This document shows, in pieces, positions 9,164 to 20,091 of a DNA stretch of 64,000 bases; position 1 is the first letter of the stretch, and each line of letters starts with the position of its first letter. The stretch lies in the NCBI GenBank assembly GCA_946965045.2, contig OX337242.1, forward strand, positions 1,922,001-1,986,000, in the 5' to 3' direction. This stretch comes from Epithemia pelagica. Taxonomy: Eukaryota; Bacillariophyta; Bacillariophyceae; Surirellales; Surirellaceae. The position numbers and the translations under genes were made by a program. The notes below the pieces were generated by a model. The model worked only from the letters and a program-made list of their open reading frames with translations. It was not told the DNA's origin and searched no databases.

Positions 9164-10507
9164 CTAGTCAAAAAATCCATCCAACACTTGCCCGAATTTA
9201 CCGAGAAGTTTCTTGAAATCAAATGACTCATCAATTTCCATTTCTTCCATTTCCCCGTTGGGCTTAAAAAGATAGGGAAGATCAAGGATAGTTCCAGAAT
9301 GGCAGCAGTCGTAGAGGCAAACCAAACTGCAGCCTTCGGGCAAAGGCTTGATGACAATTTCCAATAGGTCATCATCGCGGACCAGTCCTGCAGTATTGTA
9401 GTCAACAGGGACAAGAGCCTCATCAAATCCGTCGTCCTCTTCTCCGATATCGTCATCGTGGATCTTGCATCCGTGTCCTGGAAAAGAATACGTTAGAGAG
9501 GAAATTAACTTTCACACCAACAAAGGTTGCCGAAATCACAGCTGATCTCTGCAAAGCATACCTGAATAATGACAGAAAAGACTATCACCTGGTTGCGCCT
9601 CGGCAACAATTTTCTTGTACGCATTGATAATGTTTTCCTTGGTTGGAGGTTCGTGTTCTCCGTCGTCCAACAAAATCGTAATATTCTCGTCTTGGAAACC
9701 GTGAACGTCCTTGATGTACTTCACCATGTTGATTACATCTGCCAGTATAGAAAAACTTGTGAGATTGGACTTTGCTCCATAACATTGAAGCCTGGAACTC
9801 ATGTCGAAATGTGTTTCATACCGTTGTGACATCCAGAGAGAACACCAGCATCGTGTCCAACGTAATTGATACCAATAAGAAGGGCTCTGTTGGTTCCAGT
9901 TGCGTCATCCGGGACAAGATCGAACTTTGTGTTGATGTCAATGGGTTTGGACGCTGAGAGCTGTGGGATCTGAGAAAAGCCACGAGCCTCTAAATCGTCA
10001 CGCATCTGAGATAAAAGTAGGAGAGCAATCAGCAGTGGTTAGATTTGTCATTGGTACCGGGTTACCTCTTTTGAAATTGGACAACACACCTTGGTCAAAA
10101 CCTCCACAAAGCTATAATCATCTTCTGGAGTCTTTTCATCTTTGTAGAGAATGTTGAGAAGCGTTGACGTACAGGCTCCTCCGGCACGGCCCTTTTGTAG
10201 CAAGGCAAGGAAGAAAAAGTGAGAATCTACCTAATTTGGTGGATTCCATGGCCCGATCCACGAACGTGCACTTACTGCTGGATCAGGCAAGCAAAACCCC
10301 GAAACATTCGACACATCGGCTGAAGTTTGAGCGTCTAGAAAAAACGAAACATGCAACTCAGGTAAGCGAAAGTCCACGCACAAATGACGATTTCAATGCC
10401 TCGAGCGTCGTACCTTCACAACCCGAGATCATGCGGACATCGGCCTTTAGAGCCGTAGGCTTCTTGTCTTCAAAAACGGCCTTTAGCGACTTTTTCAGGA
10501 ATCCCAT
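9164..10507 (-). CDS. Type III metacaspase (p10 domain before p20), six exons
   Basis: This is a caspase-like cysteine protease cleaving after Arg/Lys, linked to stress responses and cell death in algae. Exons on the minus strand are 10507-10414, 10334-10276, 10191-10090, 10005-9822, 9738-9562 and 9477-9164. All introns are GT-AG and the joined frame is open for 309 residues. Residues about 24-70 are the p10-like region ([13 protein letters not shown], then GRAGGACTS). The p20 region begins around 125 ([10 protein letters not shown]) and carries SGCHND, HYSGHG with catalytic His207, and DCCHSGT with catalytic Cys264. The p10-then-p20 order defines type III, known from algae with secondary plastids. 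Cys202 and Cys259 match the pair reported as a redox switch in a Phaeodactylum type III enzyme. The ATG at 10507 gives a normal-length protein; further open codons upstream look non-coding. Confidence 0.93.
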
Positions 10508-10880
10508 TTTACGTCTTGTTTGTTCTAATAGGGTATGGCGGTGATCCTTGTTGTTTTTGTTGCCTGCTGATGATTGGGGCAAACAACTTTTGTATGTGTC
10601 TCTAATACGGGGAAAGATCTTTTTGTTCCGACCTGTATCTTGTATATCTTTTGATTGCGTCATACGGAATCGTAGAAGAACGGGATTGCTTATGACATGT
10701 ACACAACACCACATAGCTAAAAACAGCTACTTCAAATTTTCAAAATAAAACACGACTGAAGCCATACGCGGCACTGGCCCAAACATCATAGCAATGGTAG
10801 ATTCTGTAGTCTACGGCATTTTTGTTGGGGTTCATCTGGAGTGCTTTTCTCGTCCTAGGAGTAAGTCCTAATCCGAGTTA

Positions 10881-11174
10881 TTAGGACGAAAGAAGAACTC
10901 TCACGGTGACGTAAGGAAAGAGTGCAAGAATGTGGGAGGGGCCATCTGTGGTCATGCTGAAGTTGGAGCAACGTAAAAGTTGGTGTGATGTGTTCGCAGC
11001 CTCATGACGCGAGAAGAGGAAATGAACCATTCTACTAAGTGTGGCAATGTATGTCCTCTGGCGAATGCCTGGAAGGCCTATTCGTGGATCACAGCAGTTA
11101 GCAAACAAGCAGAGGTCGTCGCAGATGGAGACCAATTCTTTCGGTAGCCGCTGTGGTTTCGTTAGAGGAACCAT
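10881..11174 (-). CDS. Hypothetical 97-residue ORF, uncertain
   Basis: An ATG-initiated frame of 97 residues lies alone between the metacaspase and the repeat protein. It has a leucine-rich amphipathic look and five cysteines but no motif I recognise. It could be an exon of a degraded gene or a chance frame. Nothing else supported was seen in 10508-11478. Confidence 0.2.
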   Translation of the reverse strand: MVPLTKPQRLPKELVSICDDLCLFANCCDPRIGLPGIRQRTYIATLSRMVHFLFSRHEAANTSHQLLRCSNFSMTTDGPSHILALFPYVTVRVLLSS

Positions 11175-11478
11175 TAAAGCATTTCAAGGGCTGATCACTC
11201 TTCGTCGCGTGAAGCTTTAGTTCTCATTTTATTGTCGCTGTGACTGTCAGCGCGGCCTATTCATGGTCTTTGCCTCTCACCTCTCCCTCTATCTCGTTGT
11301 CACCGATTCGTGACTTGTCCGGACAAAAAGTGTTCACGAATCACTTCCGAATTGTACAGCATGTCCAGTCCCGATTCCCGATCAACTACATAAAATGTCA
11401 GACTCTGAGTCCCGGGCTCTATTCAGATTTTCTTGAAGACCTTGTTTTTTCAAGTTTCCATTATTTCTTCGAAAAGCA

Positions 11479-12405
11479 ATGTCTCAGCAACAACTTCGGG
11501 GCCAAAGACGATCGAACCCTCGTCCCAGCAATCGACAAAGTCTGCAAAAAGCTGGAAAAGTGATTTCATCCAAGCGCGAAAGTGGTTTGAAATCATTAGA
11601 ACCTCTCCGTACAGGAGGATTGTCCGCCACTGTCGGATCTCTCCGTGATAACAGTGATTCTCGGCCGGATGATTGGCTTGGAGGAAAACCATCGTATTTG
11701 CAATTATATCAAGACGACAGTTTTCGAAAGCTGCCAATCAATAGGCGATCTGCTAACCCTACCGAATCTCTCTGCGGTGATAGTGTTCATTCGCGACCCG
11801 ATGACTGGCTGGGGAGAACGCCTTCAGAACATTCCCACCAAAGCCAACGCTTCCGAAAGCTTCACCTTGAAGACGATTCGTGGATTTCAAGAGAATCGTC
11901 TTCAAGCATTCGAACAGAGAAGATCGAGCCAGCCGTCAAACATCTTAGCAAGGACAAGCACTCGTCGCCTCCCACCACTATCACAATCCCTCATTTCCAT
12001 GCTGGACAAAAGCCTAAAGCGACCAACCTTCTTTGTGGAGAACCTGCGCCTGCCTCCAAGAGTGCGGCATCATCGCACCGTTGTTCGGATAACCATCTAC
12101 GACCAGATGACTGGCTCGGCGGACGGCCTGTATACTTACAAGAACGGCAAGATTCATTTATCCGATCGGGACGGAAGCAAAACGACAGCATGAAGCCATC
12201 TTTTCCGCTTTCTTACAATGCGAAATCATTGTATCGCCAGTCTAGAGTCTCGTCACCACCGACAGATGATTGGCTTGAAAGGCCGCGACGATCACCGGCC
12301 TACCATCGATCAGAGCGGAAGCCTGCCGTCAAGAGCTCATCCTCACTTCGTTGTCGTAGTAATCATTTACGCCCCGACAATTGGCTTGGTGGCCGGCCTG
12401 AATAG
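11479..12405 (+). CDS. Unknown protein with five RPDDWLGG-type repeats
   Basis: This single-exon frame of 308 residues starts at ATG 11479. It is basic, Ser/Arg-rich and probably mostly disordered. A short motif recurs five times: RPDDWLGGKP (62-71), RPDDWLGRTP (106-115), RPDDWLGGRP (208-217), PTDDWLERP (261-269) and RPDNWLGGRP (298-307). Three or four copies sit in a longer unit of about 19 residues with an upstream Ser/Arg/Cys/Asn-rich stretch (SDNHL or SNHL before the core). There is no signal peptide or membrane helix. I recognise no domain. Tandem conserved Trp motifs in disordered sequence resemble short linear motifs that dock to a partner in multivalent fashion, but that is inference. 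Confidence 0.65.
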   Translation: MSQQQLRGQRRSNPRPSNRQSLQKAGKVISSKRESGLKSLEPLRTGGLSATVGSLRDNSDSRPDDWLGGKPSYLQLYQDDSFRKLPINRRSANPTESLCGDSVHSRPDDWLGRTPSEHSHQSQRFRKLHLEDDSWISRESSSSIRTEKIEPAVKHLSKDKHSSPPTTITIPHFHAGQKPKATNLLCGEPAPASKSAASSHRCSDNHLRPDDWLGGRPVYLQERQDSFIRSGRKQNDSMKPSFPLSYNAKSLYRQSRVSSPPTDDWLERPRRSPAYHRSERKPAVKSSSSLRCRSNHLRPDNWLGGRPE

Positions 12406-12499
12406 TTGCGAATGACCAACTAGATACAAGTTGTGGTTGCTCTCGACTTTCTTAGTTAATGGGCTCAAATGATCTCTCTGATTGATAGGGTAGGACGAG

Positions 12500-12907
12500 A
12501 TGGTACTGCTTCTATTGTTCAAGCTTGTGGAGAGGATAATGCTGCATAAAATTCCAGGTCGAATGCAGATCAAGTATCAACGCATGCCTGGTAACACATT
12601 CGTATCTCGTAGCCTCTCGACGACCGTCAAAAGGAAGATGTGTTTGTCCGAGGCGAAAAAATTGGCAAAACGCTTTTCTCAACAGAACTGTGAAAATGGG
12701 TTACATGCCAGTGTCTCCCAGAATTCGGCATGGCCAATCGAAAAGACAGAAACTCAAGAGCTTCCCAATCATGCACATAGACCGAGTTCCAGTTCTAGTC
12801 GTAGCAAGAGGGGCCTTGTGAAGCTACTACCTACTACGCAACTAACCACTCCAACTTTAGAATGGCTCATCGTATCCTTCTACTCGCTCCATCACTCATC
12901 AGTCTGA
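12500..12907 (+). CDS. Hypothetical 135-residue ORF, uncertain
   Basis: The frame starts at ATG 12500, shortly after the repeat protein. It has a hydrophobic N-terminus, a Ser/Lys-rich middle and no recognised domain. It ends 46 bases before the left end of the upstream hAT-like element. It may be a remnant or a chance frame. Confidence 0.22.
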   Translation: MVLLLLFKLVERIMLHKIPGRMQIKYQRMPGNTFVSRSLSTTVKRKMCLSEAKKLAKRFSQQNCENGLHASVSQNSAWPIEKTETQELPNHAHRPSSSSSRSKRGLVKLLPTTQLTTPTLEWLIVSFYSLHHSSV

Positions 12908-12953
12908 AATCCAAAACTCAACTCGGAACTCGGAGTCCGAAACATAGCACAAC

Positions 12954-13290
12954 CAGGGCTGTGTAGTACGATAGTCCAATTTTCGACGAAGTCCCTTACT
13001 TTGTACTGTACTTCACCGACTTTATGCATTCCCTTAGTATAGTCCCCCCCTCTCTCTCAAGGGACTGCCAGTCCCTCAGTCCATTCCCTATAGTCACTCA
13101 CAACCGACTATAGTCTCTACCGTCATTCCCCCCCCCCCCAGCCTTCAATCGTACTATATTCCCTCTCTGGAGTCCCACCAGTCTCTCGTATTGTACTTTT
13201 AGTCCTAAAGTCAAGTACCTCCAGCCAAATATATAGGCTGTATAGTACAAAATCACTCCTCATCTCCATATGAAACGACTACAACCATGA
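12954..13290. repeat. Left subterminal repeat region of hAT-like copy 1
   Basis: This non-coding stretch contains repeated words around TATAGTC and AGTCCC, including at about 13040, 13090 and 13110, a run of C at 13129-13139, and the terminal CAGGGCTGTGTAGTAC. Dense short repeats just inside the ends are typical binding sites for hAT transposases; that role is inferred. Confidence 0.6.
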
Positions 13291-13450
13291 TATCATGCGT
13301 TTATCATTCCAAATCAACACAAGAAAACAGATGAGGATAATCACAACACAGAGGTACGTTACCCATATCTTGGTTGCTTCGCCTCTCTTCAACAATCAAA
13401 CCATCGTCCTCTCTTATCTTGTCTCATACAACGACACGAGGTCGAATCAA

Positions 13451-16400
13451 ATGGAAGGAGTCCAAGATACCGTTTCGACATTGGAAGATCCTTCCAGGAG
13501 GGATCCCCCTTCCTCCAACAAGAACAAATCTTCTTCCAACAAGAACAAGCCACGGCCCTCATCCAGTAAGAAGAAGACTTCCAGTTCAAAGAAGAAAAAG
13601 AAGAAAAAGCCTCCTCCTGCAGGTTCCAACGAATTGAAACGAAAACCCTCTGCACTCGAAGCCGAGAAGAAAATTGTTGAGGAAGAGCTTGCACCAGTTG
13701 TGGAAGCCAAAGATGATTTCTTGGCGAATGAGAAATCTCTTGTTCCTCTTCTTGATTCTCCAAATCCATTATTCTTCGGCCATCCTAGTTGTTCACCGTA
13801 CTGGCGTTGGATCCTTCATGTTGACTGGCCGGTGTTTGAACAATATCTGATCGATAACTCGGATGATATTCCCCAAACCCCCGGCATTCTCAAGCTGATA
13901 AACAACATGAAGACCAAAACCAAAATAGGAGACATGAAGAATCTCAAGTCGGCATTGACTCCCCAAGCCAAGAATAAAGCCATGAAAGAGAAATACTCGA
14001 ATCTTGTCCGTTATGTTGTCATCTGCCCACGCTGTTTTGCGAACAAAGACAAACCACTGGACGAATGTATCCTACTTTGTGGGCTTAACAAAACATCCAA
14101 CATAGCAACTCATATCGGCAAGTACCACAAAGATGTTCAAATTCAAGACGACGCCGATGATCCCTCTCCGATGAAAAGCCAAGGCACGCTAAGCTCCATG
14201 ATCATAAAGGATGCATCCAAATCTACTGCTTCTGCGGAACTAAGGCAGCTCATGTATCGGTTCATCAATGACTGCGCACTACCGGCAATTACGGCCGAGA
14301 AAAAAGAATTCCGAGATCTCATCCGGTACGCAATCAACAACAGTGCTGCTCTCCGCGACACACCGGCAGAGATCATGAGCCGGCGGGAAATTTCCAAACT
14401 TCGTATCTCTTCCTACGAAAGTTTTTTCGGTGTGGCGACGAACCTTATCAATGCCTGTCGCTCTGAATACGAACGATTGTGCTACCAGAAGGTTCCTTTT
14501 ATCTCCGTGTGCCATGATATTTGGCAAGCGAGGGACCATGACGTCCTTGGGGTTACAATAATGTTCATAGACCCTCGCAACTGCGAGGTCTATCGCATCC
14601 CCATTGGTCTTGCAGAATGCAAAGGACACGCAGCAACGGACGTGGCAAACCTAACTGATGTTCTTCTTCTTGGTGTTGGCATCACTACAGGAGATCTGTC
14701 GGCTTCTGTGAATGACAACACGACGGCCGCTGTGTTGGCGGGCAAGTACATAGTGGGCCAAAAGGATAAGACTGGAAAATGTGATATGCACAAGGCTGAA
14801 CTTGTGCTAAAGCACGCCACGGGGTTAGTTCAACGCTACCACAATCGCCAGCTCATGGATTCTAACACGGAGTTTCTTGAGCTGTGGCAAATCTTCAAAC
14901 AATTTGCGTCTTGGTTGACCAGCAAAAAATCTCCAAAGCGAATGAGAAAGTTTCGAGAGGCCTGTATTGCAATGGGAATGAAGATTGTTTCTATTCCACT
15001 CCCAAATGACACTCGAGTTGCAGGACTTATCCTAACAATTCAAGCCTTGCTACGATGCAAATTTGTCATGGATGCCTACTCTACTCTGACTGGTTTCCGG
15101 AGTGACCCAAAGTTCAAAAAGCTATATCCAGAGGAAAAGGAATGGAAGTTACTTGCTCAGTACGAGGGAATCCTCGCTCCCTTGAAACAAGTTTCCATGT
15201 CTTTACAATCTGATGAACCAGGAGCAAGTTCCGCGGCCCTGCTTGAAATCTATTGCGCTTATTTTCAAGCAACAACTATGCGCAGTGACAGCAAAGAGTA
15301 TGGTGGTGTCTCCTGCTTGAATGTGTCTAGTGGAGCCGAGACTCAATGGGACGCTCGTGATACCATGGACGATCTAGACAGACTGCGCGATCCGATTCTC
15401 TACAAGGATTTAGAGGCTGGACCACGCCACCTAATTCGCCGGATTATCGCAGAGTACAAGCATTACTTATTCCATCGTGACGAAGATGGAATAAAAGCTG
15501 TTTGTGCCAATCCTCTATTGGGAAATGTATACGAGAATATGTTCGTGAATTTCGGCGTTTTCGATCAAGACACCGTCAAAGAGTGTCGTAGGATCATCAT
15601 CAAAGACATGGTCGCCAAATTCAGCAACAAGAGTGTCTCTCAGATTGGACTTGCGCTCTCTAAACAAGGGGCCACGGGGAGAGAAGGTGATGACATTGAG
15701 AATGTTGAAGAACAGGCGATGTCCCCTTCCAGAAAAACTATTCGGCACAAAACCCGTGATGTATTTGCGAACATGAGGCGCTCGCATGACCTACAACAAC
15801 AAGCGTTACTGCATCTTAGTGGCAAGGCATCCAACGCTGCCTCTGAAAACGAAATGGTGATGGCCTTACAGAAAGCTTGTACATCATGCTACGACGAATT
15901 TTGCGAACATTGCAAGGGTCACATAGACAACCATTGGGATCAAATGATGGAAGACTATGGAACTCCAGCCTTCTATAAGGCTCGCGACCGCTGGAACGAT
16001 AATCAGAAGAGAGAGTTTGCCATGAATTGCAAGAATTGAAATTACTTAGAGGTTGGCAAGTACTTTGACTTGATGAAATGGTGGCGTCTCCATTCCTCAA
16101 AATTCTCCTACCTATACCCAAGTGCTATCATTTGGTTGGCGAAGCCGTCGACAAACGCCTTCCAAGAGCGGATTTTCTCCATGGGATCATGGATGACTCA
16201 AAATAAACTAATGGGGAGCATGTCAAAGAAAACCAACGAAATGAGAACAATGGACATGTTAAATCGGGACCAAGTCACGACTATTTTGAAGAACGAAAAG
16301 AAAATAGAGAAAGGAGAAGGTATTAGTGTGTCGTACGTACCTGTCGTGTCCAAAACAAGAAAGAGTACCGCCGACAATAAACAAGATAAGAATTTACGAA

Positions 16401-17503
16401 GGACGGCTCTCAAGGAAGCCGCTAATGGATTCGCAACCTACGGAAAGTCGTCCAAGTTCAACAACAATGTTATGACAGATCCAAGTGTGACCATGACATT
16501 TTTCCAAAATACGGAGGAAGGGGATGGAGCATCGACATTGTCCGGCTATGACCCAGACAAAGACATTGATGCGTCTGGTGAGGACAAGGTTGGGAAAGAG
16601 ACCGAGATTGGAACTGGGACCACCCAACAAGACGATGAAGTTGGTGCCAAAGTGGCCGCCGTGGACGACGAAGCACCACCAAATCACCGGGTGAGAGTGG
16701 CTAACCGAATTGTTTATGTAACCGTTCCGTCGAAGCATGAAGAAGACTCAGATATAGATTCTGTGTGCTTTTCGGAAAAGGATGAGGAAAGCGATACTAT
16801 GGTAGATACAATCATCGATGATATCTTGCAAGCACCTACGGACGACAGCAATCCAACAAACGATGGAAAGGAAGTCATGACTGTGGATGTCTCGGATGAC
16901 GAGGACGGCGATAAGAAACCGCCAGCAAAGCCATCCAAAAAAGACAGCAATGATGAAAAAAAGAAACGTGCTACCAAGAAACGTAAACGGTCCATGATTC
17001 TGCAGCCAAGGCGGCTTTCCCCCCCACGAAAAGCAAAGGCAGCAGCGGCAGCTGCAGCTGCAGCTAATACACTTGGGAAGGGAACAACCCCTCCATCTGC
17101 CAAACTTGTCGGAAATAAGAGGCGAAAAATTATTCGAAAGTCACCATTTTCGTTAAAGGCAGTCATTGGTGAGTCAAATGATGACGACAAGGGCGATGAC
17201 GATAAGGACAATGAGGAAGAAAAGAACGACGGTCTGGGCAATGAAAATGGAGCAGTATTAGAAGGAGAAGAGTCACAAGATTTGTTGGGAGACAAAGATG
17301 ATCAGCATGACCAAGAGGACGACCAAGAAGACGACCAAGAGGACGATGAGGACGATAAAATTGACGAAGAAAGTGGTGAGGATAGTGGCATAGAAAGTGA
17401 TGCAGAGGAAAATGATCTCAATGACGGTGAGGATGGTGACGCCGATCAAGAGGAGGAAGACAACGATGAGGATGCATCGTCCGCCGAAGCAGAATTTCAA
17501 TGA
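13451..17503 (+). pseudogene. hAT-like transposase, copy 1, one in-frame UGA
   Basis: From ATG 13451 the frame runs 1350 codons with a single UGA at 16037-16039 (codon 863), where the intact copy has Arg (AGG). Domains: Ser/Lys-rich N-terminus; BED-like zinc finger (CPRC, then HIGKYH, about residues 195-235); RNase-H-like core with VCHDIW (first acidic residue) and ASVNDNT (second); the CDMHKAELVLKHA motif matching the hAT C-x2-H signature; and, after the UGA, the hAT dimerisation segment (YPSAIIWLAK, then NAFQERIFSMGSW with the catalytic-type Glu). A long acidic tail (codons about 1000-1350) has Asp/Glu runs and a poly-Ala stretch. Upstream codons back to 13295 are open, but the ATG at 13451 fits the other copy. 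The stop would remove the dimerisation domain unless read through. Confidence 0.85.
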
Positions 17504-17565
17504 ACAAGATCAGAAAGTTGACCAAAATCTACGAGAGAGAAAGAATTAGTAATGCATATCATAAT

Positions 17566-19317
17566 TTATCTATAAGTATTGATCATTGATTTGACCTTCT
17601 GGAATACGTCGTCGTGGAGGTGGAGTGTTTTTCCAAGTCGAGACAGTAAATTAGTGCGTAAATCAATGGTAGCAGAATGCTGCCCTAGAGCACCGAATAG
17701 TGGATTGATAAGAGACCATTTATCCATTGGAACCCATGCTTCCAAATGTTTTGATGTCGCTAAGCCGCTGAGTTTTGGAGGCACCCAACCCATCTTGTGT
17801 GCCCAGCGAATAACATGTATGTCTGAAGGTATACCGTCGACACGTCCGAATGCCGCCTCCAATATTATGCATGCAGTCTTATACCCAATGCCATCGAGGG
17901 TCATCAACTCGTGGATTGTAATGTTGTTGGGAATTATCCCATTGTGGCGCTGTAGAAAGTAGTCGGCCGCATTTACAATGCGCTCGGCGTTGACGTTATA
18001 TCGTCCAAGTTCCGATATTAGGGAGCACATAGCATCCATGCCGTACTTGTTGGCGATCTCCGACACAGCATCGGCAGACGTCATTCCACAAGCAAAAAGA
18101 CGGGGCATTACGGAACTGAGTTGTAAATCTGAAGTGCTTGAACTCATACAGATCGTCATCAAGACCATGAATGGCCGATCTGAAAGAGGATTGTCCGCGT
18201 AATTGTTAATCCATGACTCCCAATCATCCCGAGGAGCCACGATTCCAAAGTGTTTCAACTCTTGGTGAAACATGACCAGTTGTCCGAGTTCTGTCAGTCA
18301 ATGGTCTAGAACAGTTGCAGGAATGGGAGGGACTTTCACATGGAGATCGGATGGACGGAGTTTCTTGAGTTTGGGTGGCATGCCAGGCATGTGGCGATCT
18401 TCGTCGTCTTTTTGTTTATATTTGATGGTTTTTTTGGAACGTGAAATCGATTGAAGAAATAATGATATAATGGTGTTGCGAGAACAAGTGGAATACGAAT
18501 GTGTTGGATGCTGGGTATGCTGGGTAGCTTTCTTCGGTGGAGATTTAAGAAGATTCTTCTTTTTGGGAGATTTGTTCACGGCAGGTGGATTGTCTTTTTT
18601 TTCGTCGGCATGTAGGGGAGGACAGTGTATCTTGTCGTATAGCTGCGTCAATTGGGCAATATAAGGGGTGATGCAACTTGGAACACAGTCCTCTTGATCG
18701 GATTCTTCACTGTTACATTCGCATAAAATATATTCGTTGACTAGTTGTTGAGGTTGTTGTGTGCAATGGAATCCAGTTGATGTGTGCATCATCCAGGACA
18801 GAATGATAGATTGGGATGAAACATTCGGACATTTTTGTTTTACACGATGGGTGTTTCTCATACATTCGTGAAAATGAGGGCATTGATCAATCTGTAGCGT
18901 GGGTGTACATTGAACAGTAAGTGTAAGACTCTTGCAATGATCAGGCATGAAGGGTTGAAACTCATGATCTGATGAATTCGGAACTTGCGGAGATGGACCG
19001 TGTAGATGAGTAATGACAATGCCAGCAATGATTGAAAGCTTGTCTTCATACTCCAAGGTGAACAATCTGCAAGCGTGAGTGTTGGACTTGCTCGTGTTTT
19101 CTTCTTTGCAAGAAATGGACCCAGAATTCTGAATTAACCATGCAACAGTAAATCGTTTCACCCATAGATGAAGTTGGCACCGAAGAAGGTCTTTGGGAGA
19201 TTGCTCTTGGATATATTTTTTCGTGTCTTCGAAGTAAGCAAAATTCGACTCCAGAATGAACTTCAGATTACATCGTGAAGAGAAATGAAGGTATTTGCGA
19301 GAAGTTGATGGTTCCAT
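17566..19317 (-). pseudogene. HhH-GPD DNA glycosylase-like partner gene of hAT copy 1, one in-frame UGA
   Basis: The minus-strand frame runs from ATG 19317 to 17566 with a single UGA at 18300-18298, aligned with an Arg codon (CGA) in the intact copy. The N-terminal half is poorly conserved, rich in Cys and His (for example HACRLF, CNSEESDQEDC), with a basic linker. The C-terminal part, all after the UGA, is the conserved domain: RPFMVLMTICMSSSTSD, then IHELMTLDGIGYKTA, the helix-hairpin-helix with the catalytic Lys, then GIPSDIHVIRW with the catalytic Asp. No Cys follows, so there is no endonuclease III-type iron-sulfur loop. An internal ATG at 18225 downstream of the UGA could in principle still express the domain alone. 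Confidence 0.82.
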
Positions 19318-19389
19318 ATACCTTGTTCCTTGAGTTGTGGAGGAATGGTTTGGGGAAGGAAAGTTGAGTGTGGGAGACACTCTTGTTCG

Positions 19390-19889
19390 ATGGTTGATGG
19401 AGTGAGAGTGAGGTGCGAGGGTGTGAGGTGTGTTGCTGCTGATAGCGTTGTTGTGATGGGCGTGGGTCTCATGTGGGTCTCATGTACGTATAGTAGCGTG
19501 GTGGAGTATACATGGATTTCGTACTGTGAAGTCATGACTTAGGGACTATAGTACCATAGTACATGAAGATTATGAAAGGGACTATAGTCCACATAGTATA
19601 GTCAAATGTTGTGTATTTCGATGTACTATAGTCATCGGTGATAGTCTATGGGTGAGTGGAATTGGGACTATCAGTCAAGGGACTATTCCATGTGTGGTGG
19701 CTAGGGTGAACTATAGTCGTTTAGTACAGTCTACCGTGTTTGTAAATGGGATTAGTAGTCTCTTAGTATAGTACCATTAGAGTGTGGAATGGAGTGTAGT
19801 AACTATGGTCTAGTCAGGTACATATCGTAGATGGACTGAAAGTCATGTAGTCTAGTCTCGACATGTTTGGGTGATACTTCACAGCTCTG
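19390..19889. repeat. Right subterminal repeat region of hAT-like copy 1
   Basis: Many copies of ACTATAGTC, GGGACTAT and TAGTCTAGTC-type words occur in both orientations between about 19540 and 19860, ending with the imperfect terminal repeat at 19889. No gene is seen here. Confidence 0.6.
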
Positions 19890-20091
19890 GTTGCAGATGG
19901 CGCGCGAATCAGAAGCATGTCACAAAGAGTCGCCGAGGAATCGCTGGAAAATCGCACAAATTATGACATAGGGTATAGCAGGTAGACTATCTGATGGGAA
20001 GAAAAAATATGGTGTTGGCATACCCTTGGGATCCTTTGCGTCTACATTACTCTACCTAGTACTCAATTGTTGGTTCCAATGCCCACTCTTC

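Larger units (their letters stand above)
12954..19889. mobile_element. hAT-like DNA transposon copy 1 (decayed), transposase plus HhH-GPD glycosylase
   Basis: Ends were placed by comparison with the intact copy at 50056-56874. The left end reads CAGGGCTGTGTAGTAC (12954) and the right end, reverse-complemented, CAGAGCTGTGAAGTATC (19889), a terminal inverted repeat with two early mismatches. The flanking 8 bases (AGCACAAC left, GTTGCAGA right) do not match, so no target duplication survives. Inside are a plus-strand transposase (13451-17503) and a minus-strand glycosylase gene (19317-17566), tail to tail with 62 bp between stops. Each has one in-frame UGA. The subterminal regions are packed with TATAGTC/GACTATA words. 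Confidence 0.85.

Noticed and set aside
16714-17295. Ser/Ala/Phe-rich minus-strand frame.
   Set aside because: Antisense to the acidic tail of the hAT transposase; composition follows from the Asp/Glu codons.
12950-19893. Extension of the copy 1 terminal repeats by a shared CAAC/GTTG outside CAGGG.
   Set aside because: Copy 2, with a verified target duplication, starts at CAGGG; four matching bases are within chance.
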